A DNA stretch of 64,000 nt, taken from assembly GCF_014640535.1 (NCBI RefSeq), contig NZ_BMHD01000001.1:62001-126000 (forward strand). The letters run 5' to 3'. The stretch is from Cnuibacter physcomitrellae. GTDB taxonomy: Bacteria; Actinomycetota; Actinomycetes; Actinomycetales; Microbacteriaceae. The position numbers and the translations under genes are program-made. The notes beneath the pieces were generated by a model. It ran no database searches, was not told the origin of the DNA, and saw nothing but the letters and a program-made list of their open reading frames with translations. This document shows, in pieces, positions 33,449-41,415 of the stretch. Numbering within the stretch: the first letter of the stretch is position 1; every line of letters begins with the position of its first letter.

Positions 33449-35776
33449 TCAGGCGCGGGTCCGATCTCCTTTCTCGGGTTCCGATGCGTCGGTGGGGTGG
33501 CCGGGCATCATGCTCAGGGTACCGGCGCGTGCCTGCGACCTGGTGAACGTGCGGTTCCAGTCCTCCACCGTCCACTTCATTCGTTGCGCGTGGCGATACA
33601 GTTCGGTGTCGGGGTTGACCACGTGGGCGTTTCCCAGCAGCTGGAGCCAGGCGACGTCGGCGTGGCTGTCGCCGTAGCCGTACGACTGGGTCAGGTTCAT
33701 GCCGTGCTCGCGGGCGTACTCGCGCAGCCAGGCGGCACGCGCCTCGTCGACCAGCGGCGGTCGCTCGAGGTAGCCGGTCAGCACACCGTCGACCGAGTGC
33801 ATCCTCCCCGCGACGACGTCGTCGAAGTACTGCGCGAACGGCGCCGCGGCGGACTCGTCGGCCCCCGTGACGAGCACGGTGCGGTGGCCGGCCGCGCGGT
33901 GCTGCGCGACGCGAGCCAGCGCATCCGACAGGCCCCGGCTGCGCATCGCCTCACCGAAGCTGCCGTCGACGAGGCGCTGGACGTCGTCGACGCGGATGCC
34001 CCGGTAGCGGCGCATGAGGGTGCGGATGAACTCGCCGCGCTCCCGCCGCTCGGCGCGGAGGTAGCTCGGCACGGCGAGCAGGAGGCTGGCGAACTCGCCC
34101 GGCCAGGCCGCCTTGGGGATGAGGCCGGACCGGATCCAGAGGTACTGCTCGACGAGGTTCGACTCCACGACGGTGCCCTCGAAGTCGAAGACGGCGAGCA
34201 CGTCGCTGCGGACCGGGAGCGCGCGCTTGGTGCGCTCTCGTGCTCCTTTGCGCACCGCGAACGCCTTGGTGAGCCCGGTGATCGACGGGAAGTGGACGTT
34301 CTGGAAGTAGTCGTGCCAGTCGATCTCGGCGACGTCGAACCGGGCGTCCTCCGGCGTGCCCTCCGGGAGGGAGTCGAGCAGATCGCGGGTGTTGCGGTCG
34401 TCGAAGATCAGCTCGGTCTGCACGTAGGCGCGGTACAGGTCGGAGAAGTACCGCAGCAGGTCGAGGCCGCGCTGCCGCTTGTCGAGCGAGGCGGTCCAGC
34501 GGCGGGTGCGCTTGGTGGACGGGAGCCGGGCGACGGTGTCGTCCAGAGTGCTCGTGAGCCGCTCCTGCAGGCGGAGGTTGCGCTCCAGCCGGCGACCGCC
34601 CGGGAAGTTCCACGACGGCACGGCGATGTCGCCGTTCTCGCTCGGCATCGGGTTCTTGGTGAAGAACTCGTTGACGTTCTCGTACATCTCGTGGAACGGC
34701 AGCGGGTTCCGGCCGCCCGAGGTGACGTGGTAGTACCGCGGCTCGTCGATCTCGGCGGGGCGCTGGGCCGCGGCGATGATCGCGTTCACCACGAAGTCGA
34801 CCGGGATGACGTCGAGCACGGAGTCGGGGACGCCGGGGAACTCCGGGAGCTGGCCGCGGCCGTAGGCGAGGATGAGCGGGTCGGCGACCTTGAAGCCGTC
34901 GAGCCAGCCGGGGTACGGGTGACGCAGCGCGCTCTCGATGATCGACGGGCGCACGAGCGACAGACGGTGGCCGGCCTCGCCCCAGGTCTCCTCGGCGACG
35001 CGCTCGGCGAAGGCCTTCGTGAGCGTGTAGACGTCGGTCCAGCCCAGGCTCTCCGCGCGGATGCGGCCGTGGTCGACCAGGCGCTTGGTCACCCACTCGA
35101 TGCGGGCCTCCTCGGCCGCCTTCGCCACGGCCTGGGGGCCGACCTTGCCGTGCTGGGCGCGGGCCTTCGCGAGGAAGCCGCGGAGCACCTCGGGCTGACG
35201 CGAGGCCATCTCGACCCGACGGCGTGCCGACTTGGCGGCGTCGTTCTCGGCGCGCCAGTCGATGGTGTGCTCGAGCTTGCGCTCCGGCGCGATGCCCTTG
35301 CGCATCCCGCCCACGTACGCGGTCGACACGTGCACGACGTGCGGGTCGGATCCGCTGGCCAGGAGTGCGCCGTAGAGACCGGTGGCGCCGTCGACGTTGG
35401 TCTGGAACGCCTCGTCGATGGGCGGGTCGAAGGAGACGGTCGAGGCGCTGTGCAGCACGACGTCGATGTCGCCGGGCAGGGTGCCGGGGTTCGCGAGGTC
35501 GCCGGGGATGACGGTGACCCGCTCGGCGACGAGGCGTGCCGCCTCCTCCTCGCCGACGCGCTCGCGCCAGGTCCGGAACACGGGCTTCTTCAGCAGCGTC
35601 GCCAGGCGCGTCTCGCCGGTGGTGCGCGACTTGGGTCGGATGAGGAGGGAGATGCGTGTGTCGGGGTGGCTCGAGAGCAGGCGCTCCAGGACCGCCTGGC
35701 CGACGAAGCCGGTGGCTCCGGTGAGGAGGACGTGTGCGGAGCCGAGGGTGGCGCCCGGGGAGGTGTCGTCGGTCAT
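33449..35776 (-). CDS. Fatty acyl-CoA reductase fused to HAD-IB domain
   Basis: A 775-residue two-part protein. Residues 1-430 are an extended SDR of the alcohol-forming acyl-CoA reductase type: TGATGFVG near residue 20, HSASTVSFDPP, HVSTAYVGG, YTLTKAF (YxxxK) and SLVRPSIIESAL. A FAR C-terminal-like helical part follows. From about residue 525 a HAD-IB domain begins, with motif I as FDFEGT (residues 530-535), where the usual second Asp is Glu. It should turn acyl-CoA into fatty alcohol for the alkyl-DHAP synthase. It overlaps the upstream gene by ATGA. Confidence 0.87.
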   Translation of the reverse strand: MTDDTSPGATLGSAHVLLTGATGFVGQAVLERLLSSHPDTRISLLIRPKSRTTGETRLATLLKKPVFRTWRERVGEEEAARLVAERVTVIPGDLANPGTLPGDIDVVLHSASTVSFDPPIDEAFQTNVDGATGLYGALLASGSDPHVVHVSTAYVGGMRKGIAPERKLEHTIDWRAENDAAKSARRRVEMASRQPEVLRGFLAKARAQHGKVGPQAVAKAAEEARIEWVTKRLVDHGRIRAESLGWTDVYTLTKAFAERVAEETWGEAGHRLSLVRPSIIESALRHPYPGWLDGFKVADPLILAYGRGQLPEFPGVPDSVLDVIPVDFVVNAIIAAAQRPAEIDEPRYYHVTSGGRNPLPFHEMYENVNEFFTKNPMPSENGDIAVPSWNFPGGRRLERNLRLQERLTSTLDDTVARLPSTKRTRRWTASLDKRQRGLDLLRYFSDLYRAYVQTELIFDDRNTRDLLDSLPEGTPEDARFDVAEIDWHDYFQNVHFPSITGLTKAFAVRKGARERTKRALPVRSDVLAVFDFEGTVVESNLVEQYLWIRSGLIPKAAWPGEFASLLLAVPSYLRAERRERGEFIRTLMRRYRGIRVDDVQRLVDGSFGEAMRSRGLSDALARVAQHRAAGHRTVLVTGADESAAAPFAQYFDDVVAGRMHSVDGVLTGYLERPPLVDEARAAWLREYAREHGMNLTQSYGYGDSHADVAWLQLLGNAHVVNPDTELYRHAQRMKWTVEDWNRTFTRSQARAGTLSMMPGHPTDASEPEKGDRTRA

Positions 35777-36678
35777 CCGTGGTTCTTTCCGTGTCGGAGG
35801 GAGGCGGCCGCGCGGCCGAGGGAGCGGGCGGCGGTGGGCACGAGGCCGGTCCCGCCGGTCGCCGCGCGGACACGAGCATGGGTGATGAGCCCGAGGCCCT
35901 GGAGCCCGGGGAGGAGGTCGACGCGGGCGTCGAGCTCCGCGGCGGTGGGGGAGTCGATCACCGAGTCGAAGAACGTCGCCGTCGACTCGGGCCGCAGGTC
36001 GCGTGCGCCGATCGGCCAGTCCAGGCGCGAGAGCGCGCGGCGGGCGAGGGCACGAGCGCGCTTCGAGCGGGACAGGCGGTCGTGGGCGTCCTTCTCCACG
36101 AAGACGAGGTGACGCCGCTTCACCGCCAGGATTCGCTCCACCAGCGAGAGCAGCTGCGGATGCGGATCCGCCGCGGCGAGGTTCCGGTACGCGGCCTCGC
36201 CCAGCCGGTCGTCGACCGCGACGGTCGCGAGGTGGACGCCGACCACGTCGGGTCCGATGGCGTTCGCGCGGAACGACTCCACGATCGGCGTCGCCCGCTC
36301 GCCGAGCTCGCGCAGCACCGCACGCCCGGGGGCGTGGTCGAGCTGGTCGCGGGGATCGACCGCGTGCGCCTCGGCGACCGCGCCGAGGGCGTCGGAGATC
36401 CAGAACTTCTCGAACGCCCAGGTGGTGAGGAAGGCGGTGACCCGCGCGTCCTTGTGGGTGGGCGTGACCAGCACGTTCCGCAGGTAGCTGAGCGTCGCGC
36501 GCTCGACCTCGCGGAGGTAGGAGAGCATCTGCACGGTGCGCGGCAGGAGCGCCCGCTGCTCGAACGCGGTCAGGTCGATCGACGGGCGGTGGGTGCCCAC
36601 CGCGGTGCGCGCGAACTCGCGCACGTCGAAGTCGCCGTCGGCATCCATGGGGATGACTGGAGCGGTCTCGTCAGGCAC
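35773..36678 (-). CDS. Ferritin-like protein lacking diiron ligands (degenerate paralogue)
   Basis: A 301-residue homologue of the protein at 32630-33424 (shared YLR..LVTP.HKD..VTAF, DRL..SK.A). Of the six diiron ligand positions, only E59 and H190 are kept. The others read K91 and I94 (for E77, H80), D157 (for E141) and K187 (for E171). It is therefore unlikely to hold a diiron centre and may be a partner subunit of the intact paralogue. It is the first gene of the minus-strand arm; start GTG 36678 has AGAGGA upstream. Confidence 0.8.
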   Translation of the reverse strand: MPDETAPVIPMDADGDFDVREFARTAVGTHRPSIDLTAFEQRALLPRTVQMLSYLREVERATLSYLRNVLVTPTHKDARVTAFLTTWAFEKFWISDALGAVAEAHAVDPRDQLDHAPGRAVLRELGERATPIVESFRANAIGPDVVGVHLATVAVDDRLGEAAYRNLAAADPHPQLLSLVERILAVKRRHLVFVEKDAHDRLSRSKRARALARRALSRLDWPIGARDLRPESTATFFDSVIDSPTAAELDARVDLLPGLQGLGLITHARVRAATGGTGLVPTAARSLGRAAASLRHGKNHG

Positions 36679-36732
36679 TTCGGTCCTCTGCAGCGGCGGT
36701 CGGCATGGGGGGAGTTCGCGCAGGAGCGAACG

Positions 36733-36758
36733 ACGCTACGCACTCCGTAGCGTATCCT
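36733..36758. promoter_or_regulatory. Palindromic operator and -10 between the divergent ether-lipid arms
   Basis: Perfect arms ACGCTACG (36733-36740) and CGTAGCGT (36746-36753) flank 5 nt. A plus-strand -10 TATCCT (36753-36758) overlaps the right arm and sits 7 nt before ATG 36766. A bound TetR dimer would block this promoter. The two TetR genes at 40006-41375 are the nearest candidate regulators. Confidence 0.65.
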
Positions 36759-36765
36759 AAGGACC

Positions 36766-37545
36766 ATGGCGACGGCTCTGGTGACGGGTGGGACGTCGGG
36801 CATCGGCGCAGCGTTCGCGAGGGCGCTCGCGCTCCGCGGATACGACATGGTGCTCGTCGCCCGGAACGAGGAGCGGCTGGCCGCGATGGCCCTCGAGCTC
36901 GAGGCGTACGGGGTCTCCGTCGAGACGATCTCGGCCGATCTGGCCGTGCGCGCCGACGTCGATCGAGTGGCCGCTCGTCTGGAGGACGAGGATCGTCCGG
37001 TCGACATGCTGGTCAACAACGCGGGCTTCGGGCTGCACTCGTCGCTCATCGACCGCGACGTGAGCGTGCACGAGCAGGCGTTCGCCGTGATGTGCCTGGC
37101 CGTCCTCGTGCTCGGGGGCGCGGCGGCCCGCGCGATGACGAAGCGGCACCGGGGCACCATCGTGGTGGTCTCCAGCGTGGCGGGCACCATCGCCACCGGC
37201 AACTACTCGGCCGTCAAGGCCTGGACCACCGCCTACGCCGAGGGCCTGGCCGTCGAGCTCAAGCGCACCGGCGTGCAGGTCACGGCGCTCCTGCCCGGCT
37301 GGGTGCGCACCGAGTTCCACCAGCGGGCCGGCATCCGCACCACGTCCATCCCCGAGCAGCTCTGGCTCGACGCCGACGACCTCGTCGACGAGGCGCTCCG
37401 CGACGTCGCGAAGGGCAAGGTCATCTCCGTGCCGTCGGCGCGGTTCAAGCTGCTCCTGTTCTTCACGAGGCATCTGCCGCGCGCGACGATCCGCTGGATC
37501 TCGGGCAACATCTCGCGCAGCCGCAGCCGTCCTGTGGGAGGCTGA
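36766..37545 (+). CDS. SDR, putative alkyl/acyl-DHAP reductase
   Basis: A 259-residue classical SDR: TGGTSGIGAAFARAL cofactor motif, NNAGFG, and active site SSVAG...NYSAVKAW (YxxxK). The C-terminus is hydrophobic and basic (FKLLLFFTRHLP...SRSRSR), suggesting membrane association. In animals the alkyl-DHAP to alkyl-glycerol-3-phosphate step is done by an SDR (DHRS7B). Placement directly ahead of PlsC and alkyl-DHAP synthase genes suggests the same step here. Leaderless start behind TATCCT. Confidence 0.82.
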   Translation: MATALVTGGTSGIGAAFARALALRGYDMVLVARNEERLAAMALELEAYGVSVETISADLAVRADVDRVAARLEDEDRPVDMLVNNAGFGLHSSLIDRDVSVHEQAFAVMCLAVLVLGGAAARAMTKRHRGTIVVVSSVAGTIATGNYSAVKAWTTAYAEGLAVELKRTGVQVTALLPGWVRTEFHQRAGIRTTSIPEQLWLDADDLVDEALRDVAKGKVISVPSARFKLLLFFTRHLPRATIRWISGNISRSRSRPVGG

Positions 37546-37551
37546 GGTCGC

Positions 37552-38280
37552 ATGAGCAAGTACTCCCATCTGCTCCGTCTGCCGAAGGACCGCTTCACCT
37601 CCGGGGTGATGGCAGGGTTCCGGTTCGTCGCTCAGCGCATGCTGCTGAAGCCCGTGGTCTGGTCGATCACCGACGTGACCGTGCTCGGCAGGGAGCAGCT
37701 GAAGGGCTTCAACGGCGCCTTCGTCGTGGTGGCGAACCACTCCAGCCACCTCGACGCGCCGCTCATCATGGGTTCGCTCCCGCAGCGGCTCGCCCGCTAC
37801 CTGGCAGCCGGCGCGGCCGCCGACTACTTCTTCGACGTGTGGTGGCGGCGCGGGCTCACAGCCCTGTTCTTCAACGCGTTCCCCATCGACCGCACCGGCA
37901 CCGCCGAGCGCAAGGGCGTCTCCAAGAAGCTGCTCGGCCGCGGCGTCCCGCTTCTGGTGTTCCCCGAGGGGACCCGATCCAAGACCGGCGAGATGGGCGA
38001 GTTCAAGCCCGGCGCCGCCGGCCTCTCCATGCTCTGCGACGTGCCGATCATCCCGATCGCGCTCGTGGGCGCCAGCGACGCGATGCCGCGCGGGCGGAAC
38101 TGGCCCAAGCCCGGTCGTCCTCCGGTCACCGTGGTCTTCGGTGCTCCGATGTCCGCTGCGCCCGGCGAGAACGCCGAGCAGTTCTCCGCCCGGGTCGCCC
38201 AGGAGGTGCGCCGCCTGCACGCGTCGCGCACCCCGAGCGGCGACCTCGGCTACGACACCTCCGAGAAGGGAGCCGCATGA
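37552..38280 (+). CDS. 1-acylglycerol-3-phosphate acyltransferase family (PlsC)
   Basis: A 242-residue PlsC-type acyltransferase with motif I VANHSSHLDAP (HxxxxD) and motif III FPEGTRSKTGEM. In the ether-lipid scheme it would acylate sn-2 of alkyl-glycerol phosphate, or first acylate DHAP; the sequence cannot tell which. GAGG lies upstream, the gene is 6 bp after the SDR, and it overlaps the next gene by ATGA. Confidence 0.9.
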   Translation: MSKYSHLLRLPKDRFTSGVMAGFRFVAQRMLLKPVVWSITDVTVLGREQLKGFNGAFVVVANHSSHLDAPLIMGSLPQRLARYLAAGAAADYFFDVWWRRGLTALFFNAFPIDRTGTAERKGVSKKLLGRGVPLLVFPEGTRSKTGEMGEFKPGAAGLSMLCDVPIIPIALVGASDAMPRGRNWPKPGRPPVTVVFGAPMSAAPGENAEQFSARVAQEVRRLHASRTPSGDLGYDTSEKGAA

Positions 38281-40115
38281 CCGGCGTCAAGCACATGAAG
38301 TGGTGGGGTTGGGGAGTCGAGGGGGTCGGCTTCCACTGGCAGGACAAGCCCGCGTTCCGCCCGTTCGTGCAGAAGGCCGTGGCCCTCGACGTGAAGGTGC
38401 CGCCGTCGAAGCCGATCGCCTTCGAGGACCTCACCGTGCCCGCGCCGATCCTCGCCGACGAGCTCCGCGAGACGCTCGAGCGGATCGTCGGGCTCGGCTA
38501 CGCGCTCACCGACGACGAGTCGCGCGTGGTGCACACCTTCGGCAAGAGCATCCGCGACCTCCTCCGCATCCGCCGCAACGAGCTGGGCCGGGTGCCCGAC
38601 ATCGTGGTCTACCCGGCCGACGAGGCGCAGGTGCAGGGCGTCGTCGACGCCGCCGCAGAGGCGGGCGCCGTGATCATCCCCTTCGGCGGCGGCAGCAACA
38701 TCGCCGGCAGCCTCGAGCCGATCCCGGGCGAGCAGCGCACGGTGATCTCGCTCGACATGGGCCGCCTCAACCGCGTGCTCGAGATCGACGAGTACTCGGG
38801 TCTCGCGCGCATCCAGGCGGGCGCCCAGGGCCCCGACCTCGAGGAGCAGCTGAACTCGAAGGGCTGGACGCTCGGTCACTTCCCCGACAGCTTCACGCAC
38901 TCCACGCTCGGCGGCTGGGTCGCCACCCGTTCGTCGGGCATGCAGTCCGACAAGTACGGCGACATCGCCGACATCGCCCGCGGCCTGCGCATGGTGCGGC
39001 CGGGCGAGCTGGTCGTGCTGCGGCCGCTGCCCTCGACCTCGACCGGTCCGAGCGTGCGCGAGATGATCATCGGCTCGGAGGGGCGCCTCGGCGTCATCAC
39101 CGAGGTCTGGGTGAACGTGCACCGGCAGCCCGCGGTGCGTGAGGTGCAGGCCTACTTCTTCCCCACCTGGGACGCCGGCCTCGCCGCGATGCACGAGATC
39201 GCCGAGAGCGACGCCTCGCCCTCGATCACGCGCGTGTCGGATGCCCGCGAGAGCGGGTTCTCGCTCGCCACGCGCAAGGAGTCGAAGGGCTTCAGCGCGG
39301 TGGCGCAGAACACCCTCATGAACGTGCTCAAGCGCCGCGGCTGGAACCTCGACGACATGTGCCTGTCGTTCATCGGCTACGAGGGCACCTCGAAGCACGT
39401 GTCCTACGAGAAGCGTCTGGTCGGCTCCATCGTGCGCAAGCACGGCGGCATCGGGGTGGGCAAGGGACCGGGCGCGCTCTACGACCAGAAGAAGTTCGAC
39501 ACGCCCTACCTCCGCGACTTCCTGCTCGACCGGGGCGCGGCCGCCGACGTGTCCGAGACCGCCGCTCCCTGGTCGAAGCTCAAGTCGGTCTACGACAACA
39601 CGATCGCCGCCGCGAACCGCGCCTACGACGAGCTGGGCGTGCACGGCTGGATCATGTGCCACCTCTCGCACTCGTACCACTCGGGCGCCTGCCTGTACTT
39701 CACCTTCGCGTTCAAGCACGACGAGAACCCGGTGGCGCAGTACCAGGTCGTGAAGGACGCGATCCAGCAGGCGTTCGTCGACTCGGGCGCGACGCTGTCG
39801 CACCACCACGCCGTGGGCCTCGAGCACGCGCCGTGGATGGAGGAGGACATCTCCACCGGCGGCGTGCACCTGATGCAGGCGCTGTTCGATGCGGCCGACC
39901 CGCAGGGGATCCTCAACCCGGGCAAGATCCTCAGCCGTGGCTTCCACGCCGCGCCGGAGGAGCAGGCGTCCGCCGCTGCCGCCCCGGCCGCTGCCGCTCC
40001 GGCCGCTACCGCTCCGGCTCGGAAGCCTGCGGCGGCGAAGCGGTCCGCCGCGGCGAAGGAGTCGGCACCTGAGTCGACGTCGGCCCCGGAGTCAGCGCCG
40101 GCCACAGCAGAGTGA
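38277..40115 (+). CDS. Alkyldihydroxyacetonephosphate synthase (AGPS-like)
   Basis: A 612-residue FAD flavoprotein of the vanillyl-alcohol-oxidase fold that exchanges the acyl group of acyl-DHAP for a fatty alcohol, forming the ether bond. Similarity to eukaryotic AGPS is visible throughout: KWWGWG at the N-terminus, PFGGGSNIAGS, GHFPDSFTHSTLGGWVATR, GSEGRLGVITE, SETAAPW, SYHSGACLYFTFAF and the catalytic GATLSHHHAVG (HHH about residues 509-511). The last 55 residues are an Ala/Pro/Lys-rich tail overlapping the convergent TetR gene by 110 bp. Confidence 0.92.
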   Translation: MTGVKHMKWWGWGVEGVGFHWQDKPAFRPFVQKAVALDVKVPPSKPIAFEDLTVPAPILADELRETLERIVGLGYALTDDESRVVHTFGKSIRDLLRIRRNELGRVPDIVVYPADEAQVQGVVDAAAEAGAVIIPFGGGSNIAGSLEPIPGEQRTVISLDMGRLNRVLEIDEYSGLARIQAGAQGPDLEEQLNSKGWTLGHFPDSFTHSTLGGWVATRSSGMQSDKYGDIADIARGLRMVRPGELVVLRPLPSTSTGPSVREMIIGSEGRLGVITEVWVNVHRQPAVREVQAYFFPTWDAGLAAMHEIAESDASPSITRVSDARESGFSLATRKESKGFSAVAQNTLMNVLKRRGWNLDDMCLSFIGYEGTSKHVSYEKRLVGSIVRKHGGIGVGKGPGALYDQKKFDTPYLRDFLLDRGAAADVSETAAPWSKLKSVYDNTIAAANRAYDELGVHGWIMCHLSHSYHSGACLYFTFAFKHDENPVAQYQVVKDAIQQAFVDSGATLSHHHAVGLEHAPWMEEDISTGGVHLMQALFDAADPQGILNPGKILSRGFHAAPEEQASAAAAPAAAAPAATAPARKPAAAKRSAAAKESAPESTSAPESAPATAE

Positions 40116-40635
40116 GGAGGTCGTCGGCCCAGCGCTCATCCGGCTCGCGCCCACGGATGACCTGGCCGACGGCCGACCCCAGCAGCACGCTCACCACGAA
40201 CTTCACGTCGAGTCCCTGACGCAGGTCGCCGGCCGCGACACGCTCCTCGAGGAACGCGACGAGCGTGTGGCTGCGCATCCTGATCATCAGCCGCAGCTGC
40301 TCGGTGAACGGGGCGTCGTCGTCGACGAGGATCGCGGCGACGGTGCCCCGGCCCACGATGTCCTGCACGCGGACGCGGGCCTGGCCGAGCAGCCAGTGCA
40401 GGGTGTCGTACGTGGACAGCCCGGTCGGGAGCGTGACCTCGGTGGTGGCGGCGTCGATCGCGGCCGCCAGGAGCGCCTCGCGGTCCTCGTAGCGGCGGTA
40501 GATGGTCGTCTTCGCGACCCCGGAGACGTGGCTGACCGACTCGACCGTGACCGCCGAGGGGCCACGGTCGCGCAGCAGCGCCAGCGTCGACTCGACGATC
40601 CGGACATCGGCGTCTCGCGGATCCCGACCCTGCAT
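40006..40635 (-). CDS. TetR family regulator (next to AGPS)
   Basis: A 209-residue TetR regulator. The DNA-binding domain reads AVTVESVSHVSGVAKTTIYRRYEDREALLAAAI; the rest is a variable ligand-binding region. The tail (TSTQVPTPSPRRTASPPQ) is low complexity and antisense to the AGPS tail. ATG 40635 lies 6 nt after CATGAT, a weak -10. It is a good candidate repressor of the divergent ether-lipid arms. Confidence 0.9.
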   Translation of the reverse strand: MQGRDPRDADVRIVESTLALLRDRGPSAVTVESVSHVSGVAKTTIYRRYEDREALLAAAIDAATTEVTLPTGLSTYDTLHWLLGQARVRVQDIVGRGTVAAILVDDDAPFTEQLRLMIRMRSHTLVAFLEERVAAGDLRQGLDVKFVVSVLLGSAVGQVIRGREPDERWADDLLTLLWPALTPGPTSTQVPTPSPRRTASPPQASEPER

Positions 40636-40706
40636 GCACCCATCATGCCATCCGACCGGCACGGGATCCGGCGCGTCAGGCGGGCCGGATCGGCCGAGGG
40701 AGGACG

Positions 40707-41375
40707 TCAGGCCGTGGCGAGGCCTCGGTCGACCATCTCCAGCACACGGTCGGTGGCGTAGTCGACCATCTGGTCGTCGAGCCCGCGGAGGGGGCCGTCG
40801 ATGACGAGCATCCCCAGGCCATGCACGGTCGCCCAGGCGACGAACTCCGCGCCCGGGCGCCGCTCGGCCGGCATCACCCCGGCCTCGACGAGCCGGTCGA
40901 GGGCGCGGCCGACGATCTGGAACGGCGTGAGCCCGGTCGCCCCCGCCTTGGCCGGGTCCTGGGCCTTGGCGAGGTCGTCGGGCACCGTGAACGCGGCGCG
41001 GAACAGCCCGGGCTGCTCGCGGGCGAACGCGACGTACCCGTATCCGACGGCCGAGAGCTCGACCCGGGCCCGGATCCGCTCGTCGTCGGCGCCCGCGCCG
41101 AGCGCCTCGTGCGAGGTCCGGGCCGCGACCTCGGCCTCGAGCCGATCGGCGACCAGTCCGAGGCAGACGTCGGAGACGGCGTGGAGCAGTGCCTCCCGAT
41201 CGGCGAAGTGCCGGTAGGCCGCGTTCGGGGAGACCCCGGCACGGCGGGTGGCCTCGCGCAGCACCACCGCATCCGGCCCGCCCTCGCGAGCCATGTCGAC
41301 CCCCGCAGCCAGCAGGGCTCCCCGCAGGTCGCCGTGCCGGTAGGTGCTGCGAGGTCCGTCGCCCCCGTCGGTCAT
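40707..41375 (-). CDS. TetR family regulator (autoregulated)
   Basis: A 222-residue regulator with STYRHGDLRGALLAAGVDMARE...REATRRAGVSPNAAYRHFADREALLHAV, a TetR_C_33-like type seen in several actinobacterial regulators of lipid or efflux genes. ATG 41375 is chosen because TACGCT (41382-41387) lies 6 nt upstream. A palindrome at 41371-41395 covers both -10 and start, so it probably represses itself. Confidence 0.9.
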   Translation of the reverse strand: MTDGGDGPRSTYRHGDLRGALLAAGVDMAREGGPDAVVLREATRRAGVSPNAAYRHFADREALLHAVSDVCLGLVADRLEAEVAARTSHEALGAGADDERIRARVELSAVGYGYVAFAREQPGLFRAAFTVPDDLAKAQDPAKAGATGLTPFQIVGRALDRLVEAGVMPAERRPGAEFVAWATVHGLGMLVIDGPLRGLDDQMVDYATDRVLEMVDRGLATA

Positions 41376-41395
41376 GTGAACAGCGTACACATGAC
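41371..41395. promoter_or_regulatory. Palindromic operator over the second TetR start
   Basis: Perfect arms GTCATGTG (41371-41378) and CACATGAC (41388-41395) flank 9 nt. The site covers the start codon and the minus-strand -10 TACGCT (41382-41387) of the TetR gene. Confidence 0.65.
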
Positions 41396-41415
41396 GTGCC
41401 GCGGCGGTCGGCGGA

